Shown here: in pieces, positions 1 to 7,495 of the stretch | How the letters are laid out: each line of letters starts with the position of its first letter | How positions within the stretch are numbered: position 1 is the first letter of the stretch | Assembly (NCBI GenBank): GCA_003243255.1 | Contig: QFQM01000092.1 | Location: forward strand, 1-17,386 | DNA from: Flavobacterium psychrophilum | Lineage (GTDB): Bacteria > Bacteroidota > Bacteroidia > Flavobacteriales > Flavobacteriaceae | DNA: 17,386 nt | Direction of reading: 5' to 3' | Translations under genes and position numbers: made by a program | Notes under the pieces: generated by a model | What the model was told of the DNA's origin: nothing | Database searches by the model: none | The model's input: only the letters and a program-made list of their open reading frames with translations

Positions 1-1452
1 CATTGGTGTAAGCGTAAGCGATACAAAAGCCGACACCAACACGGCCGCCGCGATGACGACCCCAAACTCCCGGAAGAGTCGGCCCACAAAACCTTCAAGG
101 AAGATTACAGGAAGGAAAACCGCTGCAAGCGTTACGGAAATGGAAATAACCGCAAAGAAGATCTCATTTGCTCCTTTCATAGCGGCTTCTATAGGTGTCA
201 TACCCTCTTCCACCTTTTTGAAGATATTTTCGGTAACAACAATACCATCATCCACTACAAGTCCCGTAGCCAGTACGATTGCCAATAGTGTAAGTACATT
301 TATCGAAAAACCGAAAATATACATGATGAAGAATGTAGCGATAAGCGATACCGGTATATCTAATAACGGACGTAATGCTATAGCCCAGTCCCTGAAGAAA
401 AGGTAAATAATCAGGGTTACCAGTATAATTGATATTGCCAGTGTTTCAGCAACCTCCAGTACCGATTTTTTGATGAATACTGTATTATCAATAACGATGT
501 TAGTAACCAAATCGGCAGGAAGCTCCTTTTTCATCTGGTCGTATTGAGCATAGAAAGCATCGGCAATCTCAACATAGTTTGTTCCCGGCTGCGGAATAAT
601 AGCAAGGCCGACAAGCTGCTGACCATCATTGGTCATTTTAGTCTCTGTATTCTCAGGACCCAGTTCGGCATTACCTACATCGCTAAAACGAACGATCTTC
701 TCGCCTTCCGACTTGATTATAATATTATTGAACTCCTGCGCAGACGCTAGGTTACCCAATGTTTTGATAGTAAGCTCAGTATTGGCACCAGTCAGTTTAC
801 CCGTTGGCAGTTCGACATTCTGGCTGTTCAACGCATTACGAACATCGCTAACGGTAACACCATACGAATTCAGTTTTATAGGGTCAAGCCAAAGCCTCAT
901 AGCATAACGCTTCTGCCCCCATATCTGTACGCTGCTCACCCCCGGAATGGTCTGTAACCTTTCGGCAATAACATTCTCGGCATAATCACTCAATTCAAGA
1001 GGATCGCGTGTAGCACTCTGAACCGTCATGGTGATGATGGGCTCTGAATCGGCATCTGCCTTAGATACTACAGGAGGAGCATCAATATCCTGCGGAAGGC
1101 TGCGTACCGCCTGGGATACTTTGTCGCGCACGTCGTTAGCAGCTTCTTCCAGATTCTTTTCAAGTTCAAATTCTATGGTAATATTACTCGAACCCTGATT
1201 ACTTGATGAAGTAATGTTACGGATACCATCAATAGAGTTTATGGCTTTTTCAAGCGGTTCGGTAATCTGTGATTCAATAATATCGGCATTAGCACCTGCA
1301 TAGCTGGTACGTACAGATATTTGTGCCGGATCGATAGAAGGGAATTCCCTTACGCCCAAAAATGTATAGCCTATAACCCCAAAAAGGATTATGGTAATAT
1401 TCATTACTATGGTAAGTACGGGACGCTTTATACTTAAGGTAGATAAACTCAT
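1..1452 (-). CDS. RND efflux pump inner-membrane permease (AcrB/MexB-like, HAE1 type), N-terminal part
   Basis: Inner-membrane proton-driven pump subunit of a tripartite efflux system. The frame stays open from an ATG at 1452 to the left edge, giving 484 residues, roughly the first 45% of a usual 1,000-1,050-residue pump. It opens MSLSTLSIKRPVLTIVMN, the usual cytoplasmic start and TM1 of the family. Porter-domain sequence follows (for example FPSIDPAQISV, then IPGVSSVQIWG). Near residue 395 is GLVVDDGIVVTENI, the TM4 motif whose two Asp residues carry protons. Reading frame and motifs are directly visible; the substrate cannot be told. The start lies 2 bp after the adaptor stop codon, so the two genes are co-transcribed and probably translationally coupled. 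An outer-membrane TolC-like partner would be expected further left, outside the window. Confidence 0.95.
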   Translation of the reverse strand, partial: MSLSTLSIKRPVLTIVMNITIILFGVIGYTFLGVREFPSIDPAQISVRTSYAGANADIIESQITEPLEKAINSIDGIRNITSSSNQGSSNITIEFELEKNLEEAANDVRDKVSQAVRSLPQDIDAPPVVSKADADSEPIITMTVQSATRDPLELSDYAENVIAERLQTIPGVSSVQIWGQKRYAMRLWLDPIKLNSYGVTVSDVRNALNSQNVELPTGKLTGANTELTIKTLGNLASAQEFNNIIIKSEGEKIVRFSDVGNAELGPENTETKMTNDGQQLVGLAIIPQPGTNYVEIADAFYAQYDQMKKELPADLVTNIVIDNTVFIKKSVLEVAETLAISIILVTLIIYLFFRDWAIALRPLLDIPVSLIATFFIMYIFGFSINVLTLLAIVLATGLVVDDGIVVTENIFKKVEEGMTPIEAAMKGANEIFFAVISISVTLAAVFLPVIFLEGFVGRLFREFGVVIAAAVLVSAFVSLTLTPM

Positions 1453-1454
1453 CG

Positions 1455-2537
1455 CTACTTCGCTTTTTTAGTTAGCGATACTTTTACCGGAGTTTCTTTT
1501 TTCAGGGTAAGTACACCCGTTGTAAGTACAGTATCTCCTGCCTTAAGGCCCGATAGCACTACAATGTCTTTATCGGTACGTGTGCCGGTTTCAACAGGGG
1601 CTTCCTGCGCCTGGCCGTTCCTTACTACAAAAACTTTTTTGCCTCCCTGTACCGGAACGATAGCCTCGGTAGGGATTACAAAAGCATCTTTAACCTCATC
1701 AAGCGGAAGGATTACATTCGCAAAAGTACCCGGCAGCAATTTGCCCTGAGCATTGTCTGCAATAGCTCTTACTTTCAGGGTACGGGTAGTAACCTCAACA
1801 GATGGCTCCAAAGCATATACCTTAGCCTGAAATTTCTCTGCGCTTCCGGCTACCGTAAATGTAATTACTGAATTCACCTTCATTTGCGAAGCATACTTTT
1901 CAGGAACAGAAAAAGTTATCTTGATCTGACTGCTGCTAACCAAATTTGTTATAAGCGTTGTTGGGGTAACATAAGTTCCTGGAGAGATATTACGCAAACC
2001 GATAGTCCCTGAAAAGGGAGCTCTGATTGAGGTCTTTCCTATCTGTGCATTGATAAGCTGCGTTTGCGCCTGTGCAGTTTTGTAGTCGGCACTGGCAATA
2101 TCATATTCTTCCTGGCTTATGGCTTCTTTTTGCAGCAGCAGTCTCGCACGCCTTTCATTTTCAGCAGCAAGAGTCTGTCTTGTCTTTGCCTGGCCTGCCT
2201 GTGCACGCAACTCTATATCATTTATCTTTAACAACACCTGTCCTTTACTGACTTTGGCACCTTCGGTAAAAAATATCTTTTCGGCAATACCTGAAACTTC
2301 TGAATGCACTTCAATCTGCTCATTCGCCTCAATAGATCCTGAGAGGGATAATGTATTGGCAAATTCCTGAGGAGCAACCACTACCCCATTTACAGCCATT
2401 GTTGGCTTTTTACCATCTTTGCCTCCACCTCCGCCGGCAGATTCCATTTTTTGTTTTTTGTTCTCCGATATCCTGTAAAAAACAAGGGCTCCAACGCCCG
2501 CAATCAAGAGTGTATATACAATGTATTTTACCTTCAT
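1455..2537 (-). CDS. RND efflux periplasmic adaptor (membrane fusion protein, HlyD/AcrA type)
   Basis: A 360-residue adaptor that links the inner-membrane pump to an outer-membrane channel. An N-terminal membrane anchor (about residues 5-22) is followed by a Gly-rich linker (about 35-42). There is no lipobox Cys, so it is anchored by the helix rather than by lipid. Next comes a barrel-sandwich (lipoyl) half, EVHSEVSGIAEKIFF, then an Ala/Gln/Glu-rich alpha-hairpin. The second lipoyl half, SIRAPFSGTIGLRNISPG, and beta-barrel and membrane-proximal domains complete the family order. An in-frame ATG at 2564 would add nine residues, but it falls on the predicted -7 element (2562-2569). The ATG at 2537, giving MKVKYIVYTLL, is therefore preferred. 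First gene of an operon with the pump, 2 bp apart. Confidence 0.95.
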   Translation of the reverse strand: MKVKYIVYTLLIAGVGALVFYRISENKKQKMESAGGGGGKDGKKPTMAVNGVVVAPQEFANTLSLSGSIEANEQIEVHSEVSGIAEKIFFTEGAKVSKGQVLLKINDIELRAQAGQAKTRQTLAAENERRARLLLQKEAISQEEYDIASADYKTAQAQTQLINAQIGKTSIRAPFSGTIGLRNISPGTYVTPTTLITNLVSSSQIKITFSVPEKYASQMKVNSVITFTVAGSAEKFQAKVYALEPSVEVTTRTLKVRAIADNAQGKLLPGTFANVILPLDEVKDAFVIPTEAIVPVQGGKKVFVVRNGQAQEAPVETGTRTDKDIVVLSGLKAGDTVLTTGVLTLKKETPVKVSLTKKAK

Positions 2538-2561
2538 AATATGATATAGTATAGGGATTTG

Positions 2562-2569
2562 CAAATCTA
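2562..2569 (-). promoter_or_regulatory. Predicted promoter -7 element of the RND efflux operon
   Basis: Minus strand reads TAGATTTG, an exact match to the Bacteroidota -7 consensus TAnnTTTG, 24 nt before the chosen ATG at 2537. The -33 region is weak. Two further minus-strand matches lie at 2652-2659 (TAGTTTTG) and 2703-2710 (TATTTTTG), so a longer leader is possible. Confidence 0.5.
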
Positions 2570-2588
2570 CACGAATAGCATGCCAATG

Positions 2589-2608
2589 TTATTACGAAAA
2601 CGTAATAA
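2589..2608. promoter_or_regulatory. Perfect 20-bp palindrome, probable repressor operator of the efflux operon
   Basis: TTATTACG-AAAA-CGTAATAA: 8-bp perfect arms around 4 bp. It lies about 20 bp upstream of the predicted -7 element, overlapping or just upstream of the -33 position. Size and symmetry suit a homodimeric repressor such as a TetR/AcrR-family protein, which often controls RND operons. No such regulator gene is in the window, so the binding protein is inferred. It has no T-tail and is too close upstream of the efflux genes to be a terminator for them. Confidence 0.55.
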
Positions 2609-3081
2609 ATGACCAATTGAATTCGTCAGAGCCTATCGTACAGATGCGCTACAAAACTAAGCCAATATATTGATGAATGGAAAAAAACGCGCCATACTTT
2701 AACAAAAATATTCGGGCTCTTTTCTTACATAAAAACATAACTATCAATACACTACAATTTTAAAGCCAAGAGAAATCAAATCATTTTCCGGAAAAGTGCT
2801 AAAGAAAAATACGACGAGAAGGCATAATATCAGGTCAAAAGGTAAATTTTAAACCCTTTTTGCGAATGAATATATTTTTTTTGGGCAAATCAACTCATTG
2901 TTAGTCAGTTAACTGCATCACAAACAGTATTCGTTGCCCCCGGACAAATACTTAAAAATAATGTGTGTGCTTATTTCGTTAAAAGCTTCCTATATATTCA
3001 GGAAGCTTTTTTATTAGCAGAATATGCTTATGATTATCTCCTGTATAAAGGCAACGATCATTACTATAAATTGTAACATAA
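2609..3081. other. Gene-poor AT-rich intergenic region
   Basis: No convincing coding sequence was found in any frame; the longest open stretches are only a few codons and lack family-like sequence. The region holds two additional -7-like matches on the minus strand (2652-2659, 2703-2710) and a hairpin at 2981-3010. It separates the efflux operon from the two small membrane-protein genes. A small RNA ending at the hairpin cannot be excluded. Confidence 0.5.
2981..3010. terminator. Hairpin terminator, probably bidirectional
   Basis: Inverted repeat AAAAGCTTCCT / AGGAAGCTTTT with 11-bp perfect arms and an 8-nt loop. On the plus strand it is followed by a run of Ts (3006-3012), the better intrinsic terminator. 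On the minus strand the tail is four Ts. The minus-strand gene ending at 3082 lies about 70 nt upstream, so it probably ends that transcript. No plus-strand gene precedes it. Confidence 0.65.
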
Positions 3082-3438
3082 CTATTGTTTTTTGATTGTG
3101 GTTTTTCTTTGATTGAAGAATATTACAAACGTCATAAGAAAGCCAAATAGTATAGGCTTTATGAAATCAATACCAAAAATAATTTTCCCTAAAAAGGCCA
3201 GCGCACTAAAAATAAGCAGCAAGACCAGTATACCAAAAGAATACCTTAGGTAAGGATTTGAAGATGCCATAAAAGGTTTTTCCTGAGTATTGATATACAG
3301 AAAACAACTTAGTGCTGAGCCTACAGCAAGATATCCATACCAGCGTACATCAAACAAAGTATCGGCAAGGTAGCCTATGGTAAGGCTAACAAATAACAAA
3401 GTGCAAAAAATTAAAGTATGTACAAAGGTAATTTTCAT
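3082..3438 (-). CDS. Small integral membrane protein of unknown function (118 aa)
   Basis: I do not recognise the family. The protein has four hydrophobic stretches at about residues 6-24, 33-50, 66-86 and 91-108, consistent with four membrane helices and short loops. The C-terminus is basic (QRKTTIKKQ), which suggests a cytoplasmic tail. Its start lies 8 bp after the stop of the 62-residue membrane protein upstream, so the two form one transcript and may act together. Both begin MKIT. No catalytic motif is visible. Confidence 0.7.
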   Translation of the reverse strand: MKITFVHTLIFCTLLFVSLTIGYLADTLFDVRWYGYLAVGSALSCFLYINTQEKPFMASSNPYLRYSFGILVLLLIFSALAFLGKIIFGIDFIKPILFGFLMTFVIFFNQRKTTIKKQ

Positions 3439-3446
3439 CAGGATCG

Positions 3447-3635
3447 TTATGCTTCAAGAAGTTGTTTCTTTCTCATGTTGTATTGAATGGCTATAAGTGC
3501 GGCAGCTGTAGAGAATACCGGTACCAAAGATCTTACTCCGTCAAAGTAATACAATACTGCGCCGATGACAGAAAAGACAAGCAGGTTTACAGTTATTATC
3601 AGGAGTAGCAATTGTTTTTTAGTTGTAATCTTCAT
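3447..3635 (-). CDS. Very small two-helix membrane protein of unknown function (62 aa)
   Basis: Starts MKITTKKQLLLL and has two hydrophobic segments, about residues 8-29 and 35-48, with basic residues at both ends (KITTKK and NMRKKQ), fitting a two-helix hairpin in the inner membrane. I do not recognise a family. It is supported as a gene by a good -7 promoter match (3664-3671) 28 nt upstream and by tight 8-bp spacing to the next gene on the same strand, also a small membrane protein. The regulator gene 3715-4569 lies upstream in the same orientation. Confidence 0.65.
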   Translation of the reverse strand: MKITTKKQLLLLIITVNLLVFSVIGAVLYYFDGVRSLVPVFSTAAALIAIQYNMRKKQLLEA

Positions 3636-3663
3636 AACCGGTTGATTTATCAGGTTTATGATA

Positions 3664-3671
3664 CAAACGTA
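3664..3671 (-). promoter_or_regulatory. Predicted -7 element of the small membrane-protein operon
   Basis: Minus strand TACGTTTG matches TAnnTTTG exactly and lies 28 nt before the ATG at 3635. The -33 region is degenerate. Confidence 0.5.
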
Positions 3672-3678
3672 CCAAATC

Positions 3679-3699
3679 TTTACAACAGAAAATTGTAAA
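3679..3699. promoter_or_regulatory. Inverted repeat upstream of the small membrane-protein operon
   Basis: TTTACAA / TTGTAAA, 7-bp perfect arms around a 7-nt spacer. It lies immediately upstream of the -7 element in the -15 to -35 zone, so an operator is the favoured reading. It is also just past the stop of the AraC gene (3715) and could form a weak hairpin at its 3' end. Confidence 0.4.
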
Positions 3700-3714
3700 A
3701 TTGGGACATTTCAA

Positions 3715-4569
3715 CTAATCTTCAAAATACCAATACGTTTCCTGGCTTCCAAGCTTAGTAAGCTTAGACAATAATGTTTTAGGCGACTGATGTGTAACCG
3801 ACTTGAAATGCTTAATGTAATGTGCCTGATCGTAATACAGGCTGTAAAGGGCAACATCAGTAAGGGAAGCCTCCTCGCCCATTGCCTGAGAATAGTTGAG
3901 CGCATTGCGGAACATTACCAGCTTTTTATACTCCTCAACACTACAGCACAGGTGCTTTTTAAAAAGGCGCAATAAGGTTTTACGGTTCACATCCAATTGT
4001 TCTGAAAGCTCTTCTACCTTAACCGAACCGTTTGAATTCAATATTTCCTGAACCGCTTTTTTTACTACCGGTTCCTCAAAACCTACAAAATTTGCTTTAA
4101 AAAAGGCATCAAGCAAATCGGCTTTAGCTTCTGCATTATCCTCTGCATAAACTTTTTGCATCGCCTCAACAAAAGGATTACCAAAACAATTAAGTACGTT
4201 CATTGACCTATCAAAAAAGCCCCCTAAAGCCTCTTTTAAAAAGTGGTTTAGTCCTAACGGATTGAATACAATACCTATTTTATCGAACACTCCATTGAGC
4301 TCCACTCTAAAATTTTGATCGGTATTAATGGAATAAAAAGAAAGTATCTTATCCCCCGACGAAGGCAACACAACAGAACCTTCATCGGTAAGGCTAACTT
4401 CCGAACCTTTATAAATGGTGATAGCGTGTTTGTAATTGGGGTAAAAAAAGAATTTTTTACTGAATACAGGATCATCAGACACATGAAAATAGTAGTAGTC
4501 TATATATTTTGCTACTACCACATCTTTAGGTTTTATGGTTATAAAATTTCCCGTCGTATCCAATGCCAT
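3715..4569 (-). CDS. AraC-family transcriptional regulator
   Basis: A 284-residue protein with a C-terminal AraC-type DNA-binding domain of two helix-turn-helix units, about residues 185-275. The region includes VEELSEQLDVNRKTLLRLFK, then LTDVALYSLYYDQAHYIKHF, then a short SPKTLL segment. The N-terminal ~170 residues (YFHVSDDPVFSKKFFFYP, then FDKIGIVFNPLGLNHFL) resemble the uncharacterised ligand-binding region seen in many Bacteroidota AraC-like proteins (DUF6597-type, from memory). It is divergent from the TonB-dependent receptor at 4755, with 185 bp between the starts, so control of that receptor is a reasonable inference. The ATG at 4569 is the only good start. The ligand is unknown. Confidence 0.88.
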   Translation of the reverse strand: MALDTTGNFITIKPKDVVVAKYIDYYYFHVSDDPVFSKKFFFYPNYKHAITIYKGSEVSLTDEGSVVLPSSGDKILSFYSINTDQNFRVELNGVFDKIGIVFNPLGLNHFLKEALGGFFDRSMNVLNCFGNPFVEAMQKVYAEDNAEAKADLLDAFFKANFVGFEEPVVKKAVQEILNSNGSVKVEELSEQLDVNRKTLLRLFKKHLCCSVEEYKKLVMFRNALNYSQAMGEEASLTDVALYSLYYDQAHYIKHFKSVTHQSPKTLLSKLTKLGSQETYWYFED

Positions 4570-4702
4570 TCTCTTTTCTCTTCAGTAAAAATAAGCAATC
4601 CCGTTGAAATAGTAAACGAAAAAACATAACATCTATTGTTAAAAAGCAACTTATAAAATTAGCCTTTACAAATAAAATTTTAAAATATCATAAAAAATAA
4701 TT

Positions 4703-4718
4703 TTTAGACTAATCTAAA
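4703..4718. promoter_or_regulatory. Palindromic operator over the TonB receptor promoter (DtxR/IdeR-like pattern)
   Basis: TTTAGACTAATCTAAA: perfect 6-bp arms, 14 of 16 positions symmetric. It ends 4 bp before the -7 element at 4723-4730, so a bound protein would block RNA polymerase. The TTAGnnTAnnCTAA-like core resembles sites of iron- or manganese-responsive DtxR/MntR-family repressors rather than AraC sites. A further half-site, TTTAGAT, lies at 4747-4753 just before the start codon. The identity of the repressor is inferred. Confidence 0.55.
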
Positions 4719-4722
4719 TTTA

Positions 4723-4730
4723 TACTTTTG
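4723..4730 (+). promoter_or_regulatory. Predicted -7 element of the TonB-dependent receptor gene
   Basis: TACTTTTG matches TAnnTTTG exactly and lies 24 nt before the ATG at 4755. The -33 region is not clear and would fall on the left side of the palindrome at 4703-4718. Confidence 0.6.
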
Positions 4731-4754
4731 TAAAACTAATTATATATTTAGATA

Positions 4755-7004
4755 ATGAAAACTTACATTCAGTTACTACTGATATTCGCCACATTACCCC
4801 TGTTCGCCCAAACGGGAAGCATAAAAGGAACCATCACGCAAAACAATGAACCCGTTCCTGCTGTAAACATTGTTGTACTCCCTACAGGCCAGTCTTTAGC
4901 TGCGGACAACGATGGAAATTATGAAATAAAAAATATGCCTTTTGGTAACTATGAAATCATCTTTACTTCAGTAGGAATGCTGAACGAACGCAAAAAGGTA
5001 ACTGTAAATAGTACTACGCCTATTGTACTGAACATTGCCATGCAGGATGAGAACAAAGCCCTTGAAGAAGTGGTTATCACCGGAACAATGAAAGAAGTAA
5101 GCAGAAGCGACAGCCCTATTCCGGTAGAGATCATTACACCAAAACTCTTTAAAAAGAATCCCACCGCCAGCCTTTTTGAAGCCGTGGGAATGGTAAATGG
5201 AGTTATGCCACAGCTTAACTGTAATGTATGCAATACAGGAGACATACACATAAACGGTATGGAAGGACCATACACCATGATACTCATAGACGGTATGCCG
5301 ATAGTTAGTGCCCTGTCCACCGTCTATGGGCTTAGTGGTATACCTAACAGCATTGTAGAACGTATTGAAGTGGTAAAAGGACCTGCTTCTTCGCTGTACG
5401 GGTCTGAAGCGATGGGAGGTATCATTAATGTGATAACCAAAAGCCCAACTAAAGCACCCATAGTAAGCGCTGACTATTTCTTTACCAGCTGGGGAGAACA
5501 AAGCCTTGATGCTGCGGTGAAACTCAAAGCCGGTACAGCTACATCGCTTCTTGGCGTAAACTATTTTAACTACAGCGTACTTGCGGATAAAAACGGAGAC
5601 AACTTTACCGATGTTACACAACAAAACCGTATCTCCATATTCAATAAATGGAATTTTGAGCGCAAAGAAAACCGTGCTTTCAGCCTGGGAGCACGATATG
5701 TATACGAAGATCGTTGGGGAGGCCAGATGAACTGGACCAAACAATGGCGTGGCAGCGACAGCATTTATGGCGAGAGCATCTATACCAAACGCGCAGAGCT
5801 AATAGGTTTATACCAGCTTCCCACGACCGAAAGGATATTCACGCAGTTCTCATACAACTGGCACGACCAAAACTCATATTACGGATTTACGCCTTATATG
5901 GCCAATCAGCAAGTAGCTTTTGTACAGACGTACTGGGACAAACAGTTTGGTCCTAACCATAATTTCCTGTTAGGTGGTGCGTTCCGTTACACCTATTATG
6001 ACGATAACACCCCAGCTACAGCGAGCATAGACGGCACTGGAAACAGGCCGCAGGAAACTCCGCTTCCTGCATTATTTATACAGGATGAATGGACACTGAA
6101 TGAAAAACACAAACTACTTGGAGGTTATCGCTTTGATTATGACAAAAACCACGGTGGGGTGCATTCGCCAAGGGTTGCTTATAAATTTGCCCCAAACCGT
6201 AATAATACTGTGAGAGCAAGCTTTGGAACCGGGTTCAGGGTCGTAAACCTTTTTACCGAAGACCATGCTGCACTTACCGGTGCCCGTGATGTTGTTATCG
6301 CCGAGGAACTAAAACCTGAACGTTCTTACAATGGTAACCTGAATTATATACTTAAAGTCCCGGCAAACTTTGCTTTCCTGAACTTTGATATTACAGGTTT
6401 TTACTCCTATTTTACGAATAAGATTGTAGGTGATTTTGATACCGATCCTAACAAGATTATTTATGATAACCTCAACGGGCACGCCATATCTCAGGGAGTA
6501 TCCCTAAATACCGATGTTACATTTAACTTCCCTCTAAAAATGATGGTGGGTGTATCATATATGGATGTTTTCCAGATAGAGGATAATAAAGGAAATGGTG
6601 ATGAAAGATCACAGCAGCTGCACGCTCCTAAATGGACAGGAAATTTTGTAGCTACCTACAGCTTTAAAAACAATTACAGTATAGACCTTACCGGTAACTG
6701 GTATGGCCCAATGCGCCTTCCTATTCAGCCTAATGATTACAGGCCTGAATATTCACCCTGGTTTTGCATTGCCAATATTCAGTTTACCAAAAAATTCACT
6801 TACGGGCTGGAGCTGTATACCGGTATGAAAAACATTCTGGACTTTGTCCCGGATGCTCCTTTAATGCGCCCGTTTGACCCATTTGATAAAACAGCCGATG
6901 ATCCGGTAACCAATCCTAATGGATATACTTTTGATACCAGCTACAACTATGGATCGCTGCAGGGTAGTAGGATCTATATAGGGATGCGTTATAATTTGTT
7001 TTAG
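4755..7004 (+). CDS. TonB-dependent outer-membrane receptor (CirA/FepA-like, with carboxypeptidase-regulatory domain)
   Basis: A 749-residue outer-membrane transporter that takes up a metal complex or cofactor using TonB energy. In order: a signal peptide (residues 1 to about 19, ending LFAQ); a carboxypeptidase-regulatory-like domain (about 20-100, GSIKGTITQNNEPVPAVNI); a TonB-box-like EEVVITGT (104-111); a plug (about 118-225, ending GPASSLYGSEAMGGIINVI from residue 209); and a 22-strand-type barrel ending in a terminal Phe (MRYNLF). The plug contains CNVC, with Cys156 and Cys159, right before GDIHINGMEGPYTMILIDG. The pair is typical of a subset of Bacteroidota receptors (from memory) and could bind a metal or form a disulfide. 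The divergent AraC gene and the metal-repressor-like palindrome in the promoter point to iron, haem or another metal, but the substrate is not determined. Confidence 0.93.
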   Translation: MKTYIQLLLIFATLPLFAQTGSIKGTITQNNEPVPAVNIVVLPTGQSLAADNDGNYEIKNMPFGNYEIIFTSVGMLNERKKVTVNSTTPIVLNIAMQDENKALEEVVITGTMKEVSRSDSPIPVEIITPKLFKKNPTASLFEAVGMVNGVMPQLNCNVCNTGDIHINGMEGPYTMILIDGMPIVSALSTVYGLSGIPNSIVERIEVVKGPASSLYGSEAMGGIINVITKSPTKAPIVSADYFFTSWGEQSLDAAVKLKAGTATSLLGVNYFNYSVLADKNGDNFTDVTQQNRISIFNKWNFERKENRAFSLGARYVYEDRWGGQMNWTKQWRGSDSIYGESIYTKRAELIGLYQLPTTERIFTQFSYNWHDQNSYYGFTPYMANQQVAFVQTYWDKQFGPNHNFLLGGAFRYTYYDDNTPATASIDGTGNRPQETPLPALFIQDEWTLNEKHKLLGGYRFDYDKNHGGVHSPRVAYKFAPNRNNTVRASFGTGFRVVNLFTEDHAALTGARDVVIAEELKPERSYNGNLNYILKVPANFAFLNFDITGFYSYFTNKIVGDFDTDPNKIIYDNLNGHAISQGVSLNTDVTFNFPLKMMVGVSYMDVFQIEDNKGNGDERSQQLHAPKWTGNFVATYSFKNNYSIDLTGNWYGPMRLPIQPNDYRPEYSPWFCIANIQFTKKFTYGLELYTGMKNILDFVPDAPLMRPFDPFDKTADDPVTNPNGYTFDTSYNYGSLQGSRIYIGMRYNLF

Positions 7005-7021
7005 AAAAAGTAATACGTTTT

Positions 7022-7094
7022 GTCATTGCGAGCGAAGTGAAACGTAGCGTGGCAATCTCTTTTAGATTGCTTCGTCGTACCTCCTCGCAATGAC
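7022..7094. repeat. Intergenic palindromic repeat (REP/MITE-like), possible shared terminator
   Basis: 73-bp element with perfect 11-bp outer arms GTCATTGCGAG / CTCGCAATGAC and inner arms GCAATCT (7052-7058) / AGATTGC (7064-7070) around a 5-nt loop. Sequences of this GTCATTGCGAG...GCAATCT type are, to my knowledge, scattered between genes in many Bacteroidota genomes. It sits between the convergent genes ending at 7004 and 7107, where the cruciform RNA could end both transcripts. Only one copy is in this window. Confidence 0.75.
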
Positions 7095-7106
7095 TTACGT
7101 AACTTA

Positions 7107-7493
7107 TTATTTATTAATAGCCACAGGCTCTTTATTCTCGTTGATGGCAACAAAAGTAAAATCACCGGTTATGGCTTTCTCCCTGGTGTCAGAATACATG
7201 TTCTCTACATAAATCTCAACATGTACCTTAAGGCTGGTGTTACCAATATGCGTAACCTTGCCTATCAGTTCGGCAAAAGTACCTGCCGGTATCGGTTTCT
7301 TGAAATCAATACGGTCGCTGCTAACAGTTACCATTCGCTGTCTGCTGAAACGTGTAGCGGTAATAAAAGCTACCTCATCCATCAGGTGCATGGCCATACC
7401 TCCGAAGAGCGTATCGTAATGATTGGTCGTGTTAGGGAATATTGCTTTAAAAATGTGTGTTTGTGCAGCGTCTATTTTTTGTTGTAATGTCAT
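7107..7493 (-). CDS. Acyl-CoA thioesterase, hotdog fold (YciA/BACH-like)
   Basis: A 128-residue single hotdog-domain enzyme predicted to hydrolyse acyl-CoA to free acid and CoA in the cytoplasm. Family landmarks are NHYDTLFGG (residues 24-32), MDEVAFITATR (38-48) with the usual acidic residues, and TVSSDRIDFKKPIPAG (56-71), followed by the GKVTHIGNTSLKVHVEI strand pair. Length fits a single-domain member. The start lies 2 bp after the fabH stop codon, so it is the second gene of a fabH operon. The pairing suggests a role in acyl-CoA primer supply or disposal, but this is inference. Confidence 0.9.
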   Translation of the reverse strand: MTLQQKIDAAQTHIFKAIFPNTTNHYDTLFGGMAMHLMDEVAFITATRFSRQRMVTVSSDRIDFKKPIPAGTFAELIGKVTHIGNTSLKVHVEIYVENMYSDTREKAITGDFTFVAINENKEPVAINK

Positions 7494-7495
7494 TG

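Noticed and set aside
53..406. 117-codon plus-strand open frame at the left edge
   Set aside because: It lies opposite the RND pump gene, whose TM4 motif is read on the minus strand across the same bases.
4968..5744. 258-codon open frame on the minus strand inside the TonB receptor gene
   Set aside because: Antisense to the conserved plug and early barrel; no recognisable protein features; a shadow frame.
7022..7094. Possible tRNA or structured RNA gene
   Set aside because: The strong pairing is a simple nested palindrome without a tRNA cloverleaf or T-loop sequence; it fits an intergenic repeat better.
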